Shown: positions 26,298-35,309, counted from the stretch's first letter. The stretch: 64,000 bases of DNA from Methylobacterium sp. (GCF_019745455.1 NZ_JAIETD010000121.1:1-64000), one strand, 5' to 3'. Notes: generated from the letters alone by a model not told the origin. Numbers and translations are program-made.

Positions 26298-28754
26298 ATG
26301 CTGCGCCGCCTCGCCGGCCTATTCCGGTTCGGATCCGGTACCAAGCTGCCCTTCGCCGACCGCATCGCCGACGTCGCGAAGTACGAGGCCGATCTCGTCG
26401 GCGCGAACGCCGTCGCCACGGCGATGGCTGCCGTCCGCGCCCGCATCGCCGCCGGCTCGAAGGCCGCGGACGAGGCCGACATCGTGCTCGCCGCCTGCCG
26501 CGAGGCGGCTCGGATCGCCATCGGCCTTCGCGCGCACGACGTCCAGATCGCCGCCGCCTTCGCCCTGGCGCACGGCAACGTCGTCGAGATGGCGACCGGC
26601 GAAGGCAAGACGCTCTCGGCCTGCTTCGCGGCGGTGCTGGCCTCCCTGGACGGGATGCCGGTGCACGTCCTCACGGCGAACGACTATCTCGCCCGCCGCG
26701 ACTGCGAGTGGATGGAGCCGGTCTTCGAACTGCTGGGCGTCACGGTCGGCTGCTCGGCCGGGCTCGGCGCCGACGAGGACGTCCTGCGGCGGGAGATGTA
26801 TGCCCGCGAGGTCTGCTACACGACCGTCCCCTCGGTCGGCTTCGACTACCTGCGCGACAACATGCGACTTCGCCGCGAGGACCAGGTGCTTCGGGGCTTC
26901 GGCTTCGCGCTCATCGACGAGGCGGACTCGATCCTGGTCGACGACGCACGCGTTCCGCTCGTCCTGTCGGGTCCGTCCGAGGTGCCGCTCGACCTCTACG
27001 CCAAGGTCGACGCGGCCGTCGCGGAGCTCGGGGACGAGGACGTGACCGTCGACCACCTGACGCGCACGGCCGTCCTGACGGACGTGGGCGACGACCGCCT
27101 GGAGGAGATCCTGCGCGCGCAGGGGCTGCTGCAGGGCGAGGGTCTCTACGACGCCGCCAACGTCCGCGTCGTCCACCACGCCCTGATGTCGCTCAAGGCG
27201 CACCGGCTGCTCCAGGCCGACCGGGACTACGTCGTCTCGGGGGAGGACATCGTCGTCGTCGACGAGACCACCGGCCGCTTCGTCACCGGCCGGCGCTGGT
27301 CCGACGGCCTGCATCAGGCGGTCGAGGCCAAGGAGCGCGTCCGGATCCGGCCCGAAAGCCAGAGCTACGCCGGGATCAGCTTCCAGAACCTCGTCCTCCT
27401 CTACCGCGCGCGCGCCGGCATGACCGGAACCGCGTCGGCCGAGGCCGGCGAGTTCGGCCGGACCTACGGCATGCCGGTGGCGGTTGTTCCGCCGAACCGC
27501 CCCTGCATCCGCATCGACGAGCCCGACGAGGTCTACCGTCGCCGCAAGGCGAAGCTGTCGGCGGTGATCGCCGAGATCCTGTCCGCCAAGGAGCGTCGGC
27601 AGCCCATCCTCGTCGGCACCACGAGCATCGCCAAGTCCGAGGAGCTCGCCGCGCTGCTGACCGAGAGCGGCTTCGTCCAGATCGATCTCGCCGATCCGGA
27701 GGCCTTCGAACCCCTGCGGGCGGATCCCGACGCGCGGCTCGTCGCGGTCCTGAACGCGCGGCATCACGAGCACGAGGCGCGCATCCTCGCCGACGCCGGC
27801 CTGCCCGGGGCCGTCACGATCGCGACCAACATGGCCGGCCGAGGCGTCGACATCCGTCTGGGTGGATCGGACGAGAACCCGACCCGGGCCGCCGCGGCGG
27901 CAGAGGCGGGCGGTCTCTACGTGCTCGGGACGGAACGGCACGAATCCCGACGGGTGGACGACCAGCTCCGCGGCCGCGCCGGCCGGCAGGGCAATCCCGG
28001 CATGAGCCGGTTCATGCTCTCGCTCGAGGACGATCTCCTCCGCCAGTTCGGCTCGAAGAAGCTCGACCGCTTTCTTGCCCGTGCCGGCATCTCCGAGGAG
28101 GACGCAATCTCCCACCGCTTCGTCGCGACCATGATCGCGAAGGCGCAGCTCAAGGTGGATTCCCGAAACGGCGAGCAGCGCCGCGAGGTGAAGAAGTACG
28201 ACGACGTGCTGAACAGCCAGCGCGCGGTCTTCTACGCCATGCGGATGCGTGCCATCGACGGCGAGGCCGGAGCGATCGCTCGGGACATGGTCGACATGGC
28301 CGTCGACGCGGTCGTGGCCCGCCACGCCCCGTCCGACGTGCTGCCGGACGATCGCGACGTCGCCGCGATGTCGGGCGATCTGCGCCAGCGCCTGGGCGTG
28401 GCGCTCGACGCTTCGATCCTGCGCGAGACGCCGGAGCTGGTCGGCGACGCCATCGTGGCCGCCATCGCGTCGAAGCGGGCCGACAAGATCGCGCGCGCCG
28501 GCGAGGACGCCTATGCGGAGGCGGAGCGCTACGTCGTGGTCAGCTCCCTCGACCTGGCATGGCGCAACCACGTGGCCGCCCTCGACCACCTGCGCAGCGT
28601 GGTGTCCCTACGGGCCTACGGCGGCCGCGATCCGTTGGTCGAGTTCCGGGCCGAAGCCGTGGACATGTACGAGGCGCTGCTCGAAGCCGCCGCCTTCTCG
28701 ATCGCGACGGGTCTCGCCTACACGTCGATCAAGCCCCGGGCCGAGGCCGCCTGA
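26298..28754 (+). CDS. secA: Accessory SecA (SecA2-like) preprotein translocase ATPase
   Basis: The 818-aa protein has the complete SecA motor: MATGEGKTLSA Walker A, LTANDYLARRD, TTVPSVGFDYLRDNM, LIDEADSILVDDARVPL, AGMTGTA, TNMAGRGVDI and LRGRAGRQGNPG. It also has the preprotein-crosslinking region and the scaffold near VKKYDDVLNSQRAVFYAMR. It ends soon after the helical wing domain and lacks the Cys-rich zinc tail that binds SecB and lipids, being shorter than housekeeping SecA (about 900 aa). No secY is nearby. Its setting among signal-peptide genes suggests a second export ATPase; this is inference. A genome with a second full-length secA elsewhere would confirm accessory status. Confidence 0.9.
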   Translation: MLRRLAGLFRFGSGTKLPFADRIADVAKYEADLVGANAVATAMAAVRARIAAGSKAADEADIVLAACREAARIAIGLRAHDVQIAAAFALAHGNVVEMATGEGKTLSACFAAVLASLDGMPVHVLTANDYLARRDCEWMEPVFELLGVTVGCSAGLGADEDVLRREMYAREVCYTTVPSVGFDYLRDNMRLRREDQVLRGFGFALIDEADSILVDDARVPLVLSGPSEVPLDLYAKVDAAVAELGDEDVTVDHLTRTAVLTDVGDDRLEEILRAQGLLQGEGLYDAANVRVVHHALMSLKAHRLLQADRDYVVSGEDIVVVDETTGRFVTGRRWSDGLHQAVEAKERVRIRPESQSYAGISFQNLVLLYRARAGMTGTASAEAGEFGRTYGMPVAVVPPNRPCIRIDEPDEVYRRRKAKLSAVIAEILSAKERRQPILVGTTSIAKSEELAALLTESGFVQIDLADPEAFEPLRADPDARLVAVLNARHHEHEARILADAGLPGAVTIATNMAGRGVDIRLGGSDENPTRAAAAAEAGGLYVLGTERHESRRVDDQLRGRAGRQGNPGMSRFMLSLEDDLLRQFGSKKLDRFLARAGISEEDAISHRFVATMIAKAQLKVDSRNGEQRREVKKYDDVLNSQRAVFYAMRMRAIDGEAGAIARDMVDMAVDAVVARHAPSDVLPDDRDVAAMSGDLRQRLGVALDASILRETPELVGDAIVAAIASKRADKIARAGEDAYAEAERYVVVSSLDLAWRNHVAALDHLRSVVSLRAYGGRDPLVEFRAEAVDMYEALLEAAAFSIATGLAYTSIKPRAEAA

Positions 28755-28756
28755 CC

Positions 28757-29443
28757 TCAAACCACCCGCAAGCCAAGCTTCGCCGCCAGGGCGCGGGCCT
28801 GCTTGTCCGTGACCCACGACGGCGGGATGTAGATTCCCGGCGTCGACCGGCACTGCGAGACCATCCGCTTCATGTCGGCGAGATACCAGTCCTCCCGGGT
28901 CAACTTCGGGTGGGCGATGCTCCTTGAGAACCAAACCTCCGAGCTCAGCATCAGGTCGACAGGCTGCTCGGAGACGTACCAGTCCCTCGGATCGTCTCCA
29001 GCCTCCCGTGCGGTCTCGTTCAGTTCGCTGCCTTCGCCGGTGAGGTAGCCGGGATGGTCGCACCATCTGGCCAAGTCGAGGTCGGCCAGGCGGAAGCCGA
29101 TCGCGAACCGGTTCAAGGCAAACGCGTTCGACAGATCGAGATCCGAATCCATCGCATGCAACGATCCGTCCGGCATCCCAAACCGGATCTGGGTCGCCTG
29201 CAGGCAGCGGGGAACCTCAATCCTGCGGGTGAACCATGCGAGTGCCGGGAAATCCTTCATCGGGCGCCGGATGCTCGCATCCGTGTGGATGCGGCCGAGC
29301 TGCGGATGGAATACCGGGGGCATGGTCCCTTCCGGGAGAATGGAGCCGCTCATCCAAAGCTGGTTCGTCCGGAGCGTGGACGTGTGATGGTAGACGGTCG
29401 GGGACGCCTCATCGAGAAGCTTCCTGATCCTGGCCTGACCCAC
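28757..29443 (-). CDS. Hypothetical protein
   Basis: A GTG start at 29443 follows AGGAGG at good spacing, giving 228 aa; the in-frame extension upstream is Arg-rich and unlikely. The product is soluble, with many Asp/Trp residues (LADLDLARWCDHPGYLTGEG; DDPRDWYVSEQPVD). No named family was recognised, and no signal peptide is present. It converges with secA, with 2 nt between the stops. Confidence 0.55.
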   Translation of the reverse strand: MGQARIRKLLDEASPTVYHHTSTLRTNQLWMSGSILPEGTMPPVFHPQLGRIHTDASIRRPMKDFPALAWFTRRIEVPRCLQATQIRFGMPDGSLHAMDSDLDLSNAFALNRFAIGFRLADLDLARWCDHPGYLTGEGSELNETAREAGDDPRDWYVSEQPVDLMLSSEVWFSRSIAHPKLTREDWYLADMKRMVSQCRSTPGIYIPPSWVTDKQARALAAKLGLRVV

Positions 29444-29468
29444 TCGAATCCTCCTTCTCCGTCGATCC

Positions 29469-29912
29469 TCAAGGGTCGCACGCGTTCTTCTTCGCAGCGG
29501 GGACGTCGTCCCAATCTGCGGGGTCGACGTCGTTGCGGTTCGCACCGCCTCGCAGGACCACGGGTATGCGGGCATGGGAGGTGCACCGGACCGTGAGGCC
29601 GCAGGTGACGGCTTCGGTGAAGTAGGCACGCCATCCCGCGCATTCCGGATCCACGGCGTAGACGTGGTACGTGCCGGCCGGCAGGGCGAGCGCGTAGCGC
29701 CAGCCCCTTCCCGCCTTGAGATGCTTCGTCGTGCAGAAGGTCCGCCGATCGCCGACCACCTGGGCGCAGACCGTGAGCGACGGCGGGAGGGCGTCCGACG
29801 GATAGACCAGCTTGCCGGACAGCCTGGCGGTCGAAGGTTCCGCGACCGCCGTCGAAGCTATGGGTTGGACCAGCGCCAGCGTGACCGCCGAGAATCCGAG
29901 CAGACGTTTCAT
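29469..29912 (-). CDS. Secreted protein with carboxypeptidase-regulatory-like fold pattern
   Basis: The 147-aa product starts at 29912 with a signal peptide (LLGFSAVTLALVQPIASTAVA). The mature part has an Ig-like/carboxypeptidase-regulatory pattern: LSGKLVYPSDALPPSLTVCA, GRGWRYALALPAGTYHVYAV, and paired cysteines. Such domains are often extracellular binding modules. Identity beyond that is not clear. Confidence 0.55.
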   Translation of the reverse strand: MKRLLGFSAVTLALVQPIASTAVAEPSTARLSGKLVYPSDALPPSLTVCAQVVGDRRTFCTTKHLKAGRGWRYALALPAGTYHVYAVDPECAGWRAYFTEAVTCGLTVRCTSHARIPVVLRGGANRNDVDPADWDDVPAAKKNACDP

Positions 29913-30056
29913 ACTGCAACGCGACCCTTCGTTCATTCCGAGGGACGAGTTCTGTCGATGTCTTCCGCCGCGTCAACCGGGACCTGGAATGGTCGACTGG
30001 GGATGCGGAGATATGCACCGGCAACGTTCGCCGGGTCAGGCACCGCCCTTTCGAGG

Positions 30057-30080
30057 CCGGCCCGTCGCGAGACGGGCCGG
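30057..30080. terminator. Perfect 10-bp hairpin downstream of the HNH gene
   Basis: CCGGCCCGTC, loop GCGA, GACGGGCCGG lies right after the HNH stop (30084, minus strand). There is no T run, so it may stabilise an mRNA end or terminate with Rho help. Confidence 0.45.
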
Positions 30081-30083
30081 CAC

Positions 30084-30551
30084 CTATGCCTGGAGAGGCG
30101 ATTTCCAGTAGATATAGTCGAGCCACGAAGTCGGAATGTCGTCGCGAAGACCGATCTCCATGCCCCTGGCGTAGAGTCCCGCCTGGGTCGGCTCGTACGC
30201 CGGCTGCAGCAAAGGCATCTTGGCCTCCTGCGGCGTCCGGTTGGCCTTCCGGAAGTTGCAGGGCATGCAGGCGGAGGCGAGATTGTCCCAGGTGCTGGCG
30301 CCGCCGCGCGATCGCGGAACGACGTGGTCGAAGGTCAGCTCGGACGTCGACTTGGTCTCCAGGCAGTAGGAGCACCGGTTCCCGTCGCGCGTAAAGATCC
30401 CGTAGCGGGTGACGGCGACCCGACGCACCGGAGAGATGTACCTTCTCAGCAGGACGACCGACGGCAGAGGGATCGCGCGCCCGCCGGCGGTCCGCGCCGA
30501 TCGGTCGTACGAAGCCAGCACCGTCACGCGGTCGAAGAAGACCGCGGTCAT
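30084..30551 (-). CDS. HNH endonuclease, 5' end damaged
   Basis: From the internal ATG at 30551 the product is 155 aa. It contains an HNH fold: GNRCSYCLETKSTSELTFDH, then VPRSRGGASTWDNLASACMP and CNFRKANRTP, with two CxxC zinc ligands. In-frame codons upstream to 30644 encode the conserved family N-terminus (VQLNADFRPLSSHPLSTWGW) but no ATG/GTG/TTG start, and the frame ends at a TAG (30645-30647). An ATG four bases before that block is one base out of frame. The intact family member would begin here, so this copy is probably frameshifted or truncated at the junction with AT-rich DNA. Confidence 0.7.
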   Translation of the reverse strand: MTAVFFDRVTVLASYDRSARTAGGRAIPLPSVVLLRRYISPVRRVAVTRYGIFTRDGNRCSYCLETKSTSELTFDHVVPRSRGGASTWDNLASACMPCNFRKANRTPQEAKMPLLQPAYEPTQAGLYARGMEIGLRDDIPTSWLDYIYWKSPLQA

Positions 30552-30644
30552 CGCGTCCTTCCATCCCCAGGTCGACAGCGGATGCGAGCTCAGAGGCCGG
30601 AAGTCGGCGTTGAGCTGGACATTCCATGAGATACTGAGAAAGGT

Positions 30645-31377
30645 CTAGGAGTTCATGATAAATTTCTAAACGCACCTTTTTGTGATTTCTCAAAATAAAT
30701 TACCCCTGCAGTCGGGTAGTTTGTCCCGGTTAACTTAGAAGGATGTCTCTCGCAGCCTCATGGCTCGCGCCTGATAGCTGGGAGAGCTCTGCTTTTAGCC
30801 ATAATTGCTCCTGGTGAACCCAAATGGTCTTCGCCAGGACGAATGTTGCACCCATAAATGTGTCGGAGCTTCATCAATTCCACCCATAAAGATCTTTGGA
30901 TGGGAGTGCGACTACGCCTCCACCTTCATCGCCGACCGCGCCTACGATCATGAGTCGCATAGGAACGAGAACGTGGTGGTCTACGTCCGAGCCTTCGCCC
31001 TGCCCAACAACACCCGCGGCGGCCTTGAGTGCGATACCGGTGGTGATGAGGCCTCTGGCTAGCCGGACGAAATTCGAAGGAAGTCGCCTGGCTCCGACAG
31101 CGTGGACTCTGCAGTTCCTTGATGGTCTGCTTCATGAAGCGGCATTACAAGAAGCGGACCGGCGACATACCACCCAACTCAGTCGCGGGCCACAGTCAGC
31201 TGAGTTGCCAGGAGGCAGACATTCAGAAGGTCTGCGAAGGGTCGATAGCGGAAACCGTCCGATCGTTCTCCGATGCAGTGTTAGGCACAATGTCGTGTCC
31301 GCGAGGGCATGCCCCTACGGACGATTGTTTCTTGCCTAAAAAAAGAGTGGTCGGGCTATGATCGCCAAATAATATTT
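30645..31377. other. Junction region without an intact gene
   Basis: These 733 bases start an AT-richer segment right after the broken HNH 5' end. Apart from a faint transposase-like fragment (30805-31062), no frame shows convincing coding character. Stops are frequent in all frames in the first 150 bases. Confidence 0.45.
30805..31062 (+). pseudogene. Possible IS transposase fragment
   Basis: An 85-codon frame contains DYASTFIADRAYDHESHR, which resembles the second catalytic Asp block of IS5-type DDE transposases (consensus .ADRGYD.). No other catalytic blocks are seen and the surrounding frame is short. This could be chance; offered as a weak remnant call. Confidence 0.2.
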
Positions 31378-31818
31378 CTATCTGATAAGCCGAAATATGG
31401 CTGCTATGCTATGCCAAACTGTTGCACGTACAGCAGTCTCAGTAGCTACTTGAACCAGTCGGTCATTAGAAGAGCTTTGTGCGGGCATCCCAAGTTTTAG
31501 TCGTAGAGAGTTCCTATCTTTCTTCGCGATTTCCATATAATCGGAATTTCGTTTTATAAGACCAGTCAGAATGCTATCTTGCTCAGTCTGCGTAAGGTGC
31601 CCAATCTGCGTTTGTACCTTTTCCATAAACTCAGTGTACTTACGCTCAATGCCTTTGCTGTCTTTAGGATCATGGTCAAGCGCTTCCCGCCAAAAATTAT
31701 CCTGCGTTTCGTGCACGTTCACGGCGATCCCTTCCACTTTGATGCAAGCTTTTAAGATGTCGCCCTTGCTGTCAAATAGAAGGTGTACTTCGGGAGGAGC
31801 TAACTGGCGATGCGCCAA
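31378..31818 (-). CDS. Hypothetical protein, perhaps 5'-truncated
   Basis: The 146-codon frame has a natural-looking composition (GLIKRNSDYMEIAKKDRNSL; helical middle rich in Lys/Asp/Glu). The only start is a TTG at 31818 with no clear ribosome site, and the frame is open only eight codons further to a TAG. The true 5' end may have been lost. No family recognised. Part of the low-GC island. Confidence 0.4.
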   Translation of the reverse strand: MAHRQLAPPEVHLLFDSKGDILKACIKVEGIAVNVHETQDNFWREALDHDPKDSKGIERKYTEFMEKVQTQIGHLTQTEQDSILTGLIKRNSDYMEIAKKDRNSLRLKLGMPAQSSSNDRLVQVATETAVRATVWHSIAAIFRLIR

Positions 31819-31936
31819 AGGGGCTTGAGAGCGCCAGTCCTAGAGCTGCCTCAAAACTACATCTAGTAGGCCGCGAAATTGGTCGTTTGATCGACGCCGG
31901 AACCACTTTCCAGACAAAGCACAGAGAGCCGAAGTT

Positions 31937-32233
31937 ATGCCCCTATATGTGCTTGAGGCGGCGACGGTTCACATTGACGACGTTGAGATTGCGGCGCGCG
32001 ACGTGTCGATCGGCTGGCCCGACCTCGACTTATGGCTGGGGCCGAGACTGCAATTCCGGCTCGACGGCATAGAGAGCCCCGGCCGGATCGCTCGCCTGTT
32101 TGCCGGCGAGAAGCTGCAATTCCACCCCGGCCCGGCCGGACGTGTGTCGGCAGCGCCGGCGAGCAGTTTCCGTGCAACCGGCAACAAGCGAACACGGCGC
32201 CGACAAGCCGCCAGGGATCGGGCGGCAACCTAG
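31937..32233 (+). CDS. Small hypothetical ORF
   Basis: A 98-codon frame encodes a plausible N-terminal half (VLEAATVHIDDVEIAARDVS) and an Arg/Lys-rich tail. A minus-strand frame overlaps it fully, so the call is uncertain. No known family. Confidence 0.25.
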   Translation: MPLYVLEAATVHIDDVEIAARDVSIGWPDLDLWLGPRLQFRLDGIESPGRIARLFAGEKLQFHPGPAGRVSAAPASSFRATGNKRTRRRQAARDRAAT

Positions 32234-32275
32234 ACGAGCCAGAAGAATAACCGTCGTTTCCTTACAGACTTAGAC

Positions 32276-32944
32276 TCAAGCGGCTTGCCGTATGTAGAGT
32301 CGTCCATCGCATTGATCTCTGATCGTTATGAGAAATCGTGTGATTTCCATATCAGCCGCATCATATATATTGCCTAATTCATTTATTGAGAATCGTCCAC
32401 CGACAACACTTGCTGCTTCCCGCCCATGCGCTACCGCATTGCGTCTTTCGCGTAAGTTCCCAAGGCGGCCCCTATTTGCGGGCGTGCAGGCATGATCTGA
32501 CACTCCAAATAATGATGCCAGCCACTCAAGCGTACCGCCGTCTACATTTTGCATTTTTTCAGCAAGAGGATTTTCCAAGAACGCTGCAGAGCTATTTTCA
32601 AATGCAGCGTCAAATAAAGCCGTCGATCTATCAATAATGTGGTCAAAACCACAGGAGCGAAGAGATTTTACTTTTGCATAATGTATGATGCTGTGAAGTG
32701 AAGTAATGTAAGATGTTGCAGGTGTTTCGTGACTTGTTAGCTCTATCAACGCAGACTCAACTATTGCGTTTGCAGATCGTTCAAAGGCAGCATAGATAGA
32801 CACCAAACACAACCCGCGGAGAGTCCTTTGGAGATCGTCTATTGGTTGGAGATCACCGGGAGCGATCGCTCGGAGGTGATTTATCACCATCGAAGCTTCC
32901 GAAAATCGTTCTCTAACCTCATCAGCGGCTGCTTCTAAGCTCAT
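32276..32944 (-). CDS. HEPN-domain nuclease (MAE_28990/MAE_18760-like)
   Basis: The 222-aa protein has the helical HEPN build, with an early helix containing SIYAAFERSANAIVESALIE and the catalytic Rx4H signature at Arg168-His173 in RERRNAVAHGR. HEPN proteins of this type are predicted RNases in defence modules. The start ATG overlaps the stop of the DUF262 gene (ATGA at 32941-32944), so the pair is translationally coupled. Base composition is AT-richer than the flanks, suggesting horizontal transfer. Activity is inferred from motif. Confidence 0.8.
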   Translation of the reverse strand: MSLEAAADEVRERFSEASMVINHLRAIAPGDLQPIDDLQRTLRGLCLVSIYAAFERSANAIVESALIELTSHETPATSYITSLHSIIHYAKVKSLRSCGFDHIIDRSTALFDAAFENSSAAFLENPLAEKMQNVDGGTLEWLASLFGVSDHACTPANRGRLGNLRERRNAVAHGREAASVVGGRFSINELGNIYDAADMEITRFLITIRDQCDGRLYIRQAA

Positions 32945-33990
32945 GCGAGAACGTGCTCTGCGACGTATTGAATTCGGCCTCTGAGCTTAGGCAAGCTGTT
33001 GGTTGCGCCTGTCGTCAATCGCTTTAGTTCTTGATCATCCAATATGTCCACAAGCTTATCAGGATCGACCGATTCACCTACAGACAATATGTCTGCGACT
33101 CCGACCGCTACTGCTTCAAAAAGAATTAGAGGAGTCGAATTTGGTCGATTAGCGCGGACAATCCCATCCGGCAAATTGGCGGATAAGATTTGGAGAGTAT
33201 CATTAAATAGATCTCTCAAGTGGCGCCTATTGTTGAATAATTCAGTTTTGCGGGCCATGTAGTCATTTAGGAAATCTTTGACGGAATGCTGAAACTTATC
33301 TCTGTCTTCGTAGTATGCAAAAAATTTGAGGATGAGTTCTTCAATATTTCCGCGAGCATGCCGATCAGTACGCTTTATAATTTGCTCAAGCCTAGCATCG
33401 TCAGAGCAAGACTTTATAAAATCATTAAATGGTCCTCTATAGACACAGTTTCTGATTTCTTGTTCATGTAAGGTGATCCCGCCTGTATTCAATCGTTCAA
33501 ACAAATCAAATCGTACTTGATGATCACTACGATCGTTCAGTACGGTAATCCGTATAGGTCTTGTCAAAAGACTCAGCTTCATACTTGATGGGAAGTCTGA
33601 GAATAACGCACCATTCAACGAACGCACTTTGTCAAGTCCACTCAAAACCAGAGGTTCAAACACTTGCTCGTTTGAAGTCTTAGGCCGTAAAGTTGGATTG
33701 ATGAAATTTAGTAGAGACGTGAGCCGCTGCAGGCCATCTATGACCTCCCATGTCGAGTCTTCATTCGTTGCAAGAAAAAGACTTGGGATCGGGATTCCTA
33801 GAAGTAAGGACTCTATGAGTTGCGATTGCCGAACGTCGTCCCAGATAAACCGACGCTGATATTCTGGAGCGATTAGGATTTGATTTTCGCCCACCATGTC
33901 AATCAAATGCTTGGCTGTGATATCATAGCTGTCGAAGCCGACACTTCGGCGTTCCTCACGGATTTCTGCGGCGGCCTTGGCGGGATTCAT
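32941..33990 (-). CDS. DUF262 (GmrSD N-terminal/ParB-like NTPase) protein
   Basis: The 349-aa product carries a DUF262 domain: IAPEYQRRFIWDDVRQSQLI at residues 40-59, LLLGIPIPSLFLA at 62-74, DGLQRLTSLL at 85-94 (canonical DGQQR, here Leu at the middle), and a FERLNTGGITLHEQEIRNC block. GmrS-type DUF262 proteins act as NTP-dependent sensors that direct a nuclease; here the C-terminal nuclease domain (DUF1524/HNH) is absent and a separate HEPN protein follows in a coupled frame. Probably an abortive-infection or restriction module; inferred from composition. Confidence 0.85.
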   Translation of the reverse strand: MNPAKAAAEIREERRSVGFDSYDITAKHLIDMVGENQILIAPEYQRRFIWDDVRQSQLIESLLLGIPIPSLFLATNEDSTWEVIDGLQRLTSLLNFINPTLRPKTSNEQVFEPLVLSGLDKVRSLNGALFSDFPSSMKLSLLTRPIRITVLNDRSDHQVRFDLFERLNTGGITLHEQEIRNCVYRGPFNDFIKSCSDDARLEQIIKRTDRHARGNIEELILKFFAYYEDRDKFQHSVKDFLNDYMARKTELFNNRRHLRDLFNDTLQILSANLPDGIVRANRPNSTPLILFEAVAVGVADILSVGESVDPDKLVDILDDQELKRLTTGATNSLPKLRGRIQYVAEHVLA

Positions 33991-34391
33991 AGGGCTTCAT
34001 CTCATAACGAATTTTGTGCATCATATTTACTAATGATGACAAATCAAGGTCTTCTTTTAGTTACTCTATGGAATGGATTTTGCAGTCACGATTTCTCGTT
34101 TTAGTATTAAAAGCACTTTATATTTTACAGACTTAAGATTTTTGGAAAAGGTTTGTTTTCTGCGACCAGATTACTCGTATAATAATTGGAATAAAAACCT
34201 TTCCCTTATTGCGTCAGAAATCCGATCGTATTCCTGACATTTAGCGCCTTCCGCTTTCGACCCAAGCCGGTCATACAAGTAATTAACAGCTGTCCTCGAA
34301 AGCTGCCATTCGTTGGCCGCCCGGCTATTGCGGTGCAGGGTTCGTAAGGACTATGCAAATATATAATATATAATGGCGTTCGACGAACGAA
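33991..34391. other. AT-rich intergenic stretch
   Basis: These 401 bases upstream of the DUF262 gene are distinctly AT-rich (for example ATATATAATATATAATGG near 34358-34375). The promoter of the DUF262-HEPN pair should lie in the first 150 bases. A short coding-like fragment at 34171-34350 is listed separately. Confidence 0.5.
34171..34350 (-). pseudogene. Possible 3' gene fragment
   Basis: A minus-strand frame closed by TAA at 34171-34173 and upstream TAG at 34351-34353 encodes a 59-residue helical sequence (NEWQLSRTAVNYLYDRLGSK followed by an Arg/Glu-rich helix) with protein-like composition. It has no ATG; a TTG gives only 35 aa. It may be the tail of a lost gene. Family unknown. Confidence 0.25.
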
Positions 34392-35309
34392 CTAAGAACT
34401 TGACAAGCGCCCGACAGGCTTTCGCTGCCCGCTCGAAACTCGCACGGTCCCCGGTGTCAGCCCGTCCTCACGACGCATCACCGACGTCAGATGGCTTTGA
34501 CTAGAAAACCCACATGTCAATGCGATCTCAGACAGGGGCATGATACCATCAACGATGAGCGTGCGAGCATGGTCCAAACGCATGCGGGTAAGATACCGGT
34601 GCGGACTCGTGCCAGTACGTCGCCGGAAGGTGCGGAGCAATTGGCTTGAGGAGAGTCCGACCACAATCGCGATGTCATCGAGCCTAACCGTATCGGCAAG
34701 ATGCGCCGCCATGTAATCCCGCAATCGATTGAACTGCCTGTCGGAGAGAGTACCAAGCTCATGCTTGAGCTTTCCGACGCCGTACTGCTTCAGCAGGTGG
34801 AAACCCAGAAGGTTCAACAACGAATTTAGCTGCAAGTCGGGCATTGCCGCGTTGTCGTCGCTTTGAAGCTCGTCACGGAGCATGCTGCCCAAAACCGCCA
34901 CACGGCGATCCAACATCGGCAACGCATCCGCCATGACCGTGGCGGCAGGCAAATCAAAGTTGTCTCGCGCAACCGTATCAAGCCAGCTTGCGGATAGGGC
35001 GAAAGCGGCGACCTCCTTGGGTTCATGCCAGCGTGCCCAGTAATCTGCCCCAGCGGGCACGATCTCGCACATGCCGCTGGTGGCGTTTGCAGTACGTATC
35101 CGCGCTCCACCCAGTCTAGTCTCGCGGTTCATGAATGGCAGGAACGAGAGCAACACCAGGTGATGGGGAATGGTCTGGCTGATCTCCCCAGCCTCCCGCT
35201 TGTTCCATGCCGCCGTTCCGACATCCGTCCGGACTAGGCGGCCCCAGTTGGGAACGGGCTCATCGGCGGTGGCGACATCGGGAAAGCCGGGATGGTCGGA
35301 TCGAGCCAT
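34392..35309 (-). CDS. AraC-family transcriptional regulator
   Basis: The 305-aa product has an N-terminal sensor region of about 190 residues and a C-terminal double helix-turn-helix: DIAIVVGLSSSQLLRTFRRR and RLDHARTLIVDG followed by EIALTCGFSSQSHLTSVMRR, the AraC signature. It is divergent from an SDR oxidoreductase gene, with a 108-bp shared promoter region, the classic layout for a regulator controlling its neighbour. Probably responds to the SDR substrate; the ligand is unknown. Confidence 0.9.
   Translation of the reverse strand: MARSDHPGFPDVATADEPVPNWGRLVRTDVGTAAWNKREAGEISQTIPHHLVLLSFLPFMNRETRLGGARIRTANATSGMCEIVPAGADYWARWHEPKEVAAFALSASWLDTVARDNFDLPAATVMADALPMLDRRVAVLGSMLRDELQSDDNAAMPDLQLNSLLNLLGFHLLKQYGVGKLKHELGTLSDRQFNRLRDYMAAHLADTVRLDDIAIVVGLSSSQLLRTFRRRTGTSPHRYLTRMRLDHARTLIVDGIMPLSEIALTCGFSSQSHLTSVMRREDGLTPGTVRVSSGQRKPVGRLSSS

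Noticed and set aside
26219..28927. 902-codon plus-strand frame overlapping secA
   Set aside because: Arg/Pro/Gly-rich shadow of secA in another frame; the SecA frame carries all motor motifs.
29350..30693. 447-codon minus-strand frame over the HNH and secreted genes
   Set aside because: Shadow of two real genes in other frames; low-complexity Arg/Pro sequence.
31935..32228. 97-codon minus-strand frame
   Set aside because: It is Arg/Pro/Ser-rich and overlaps a plus-strand frame with a more natural composition; neither is strong.
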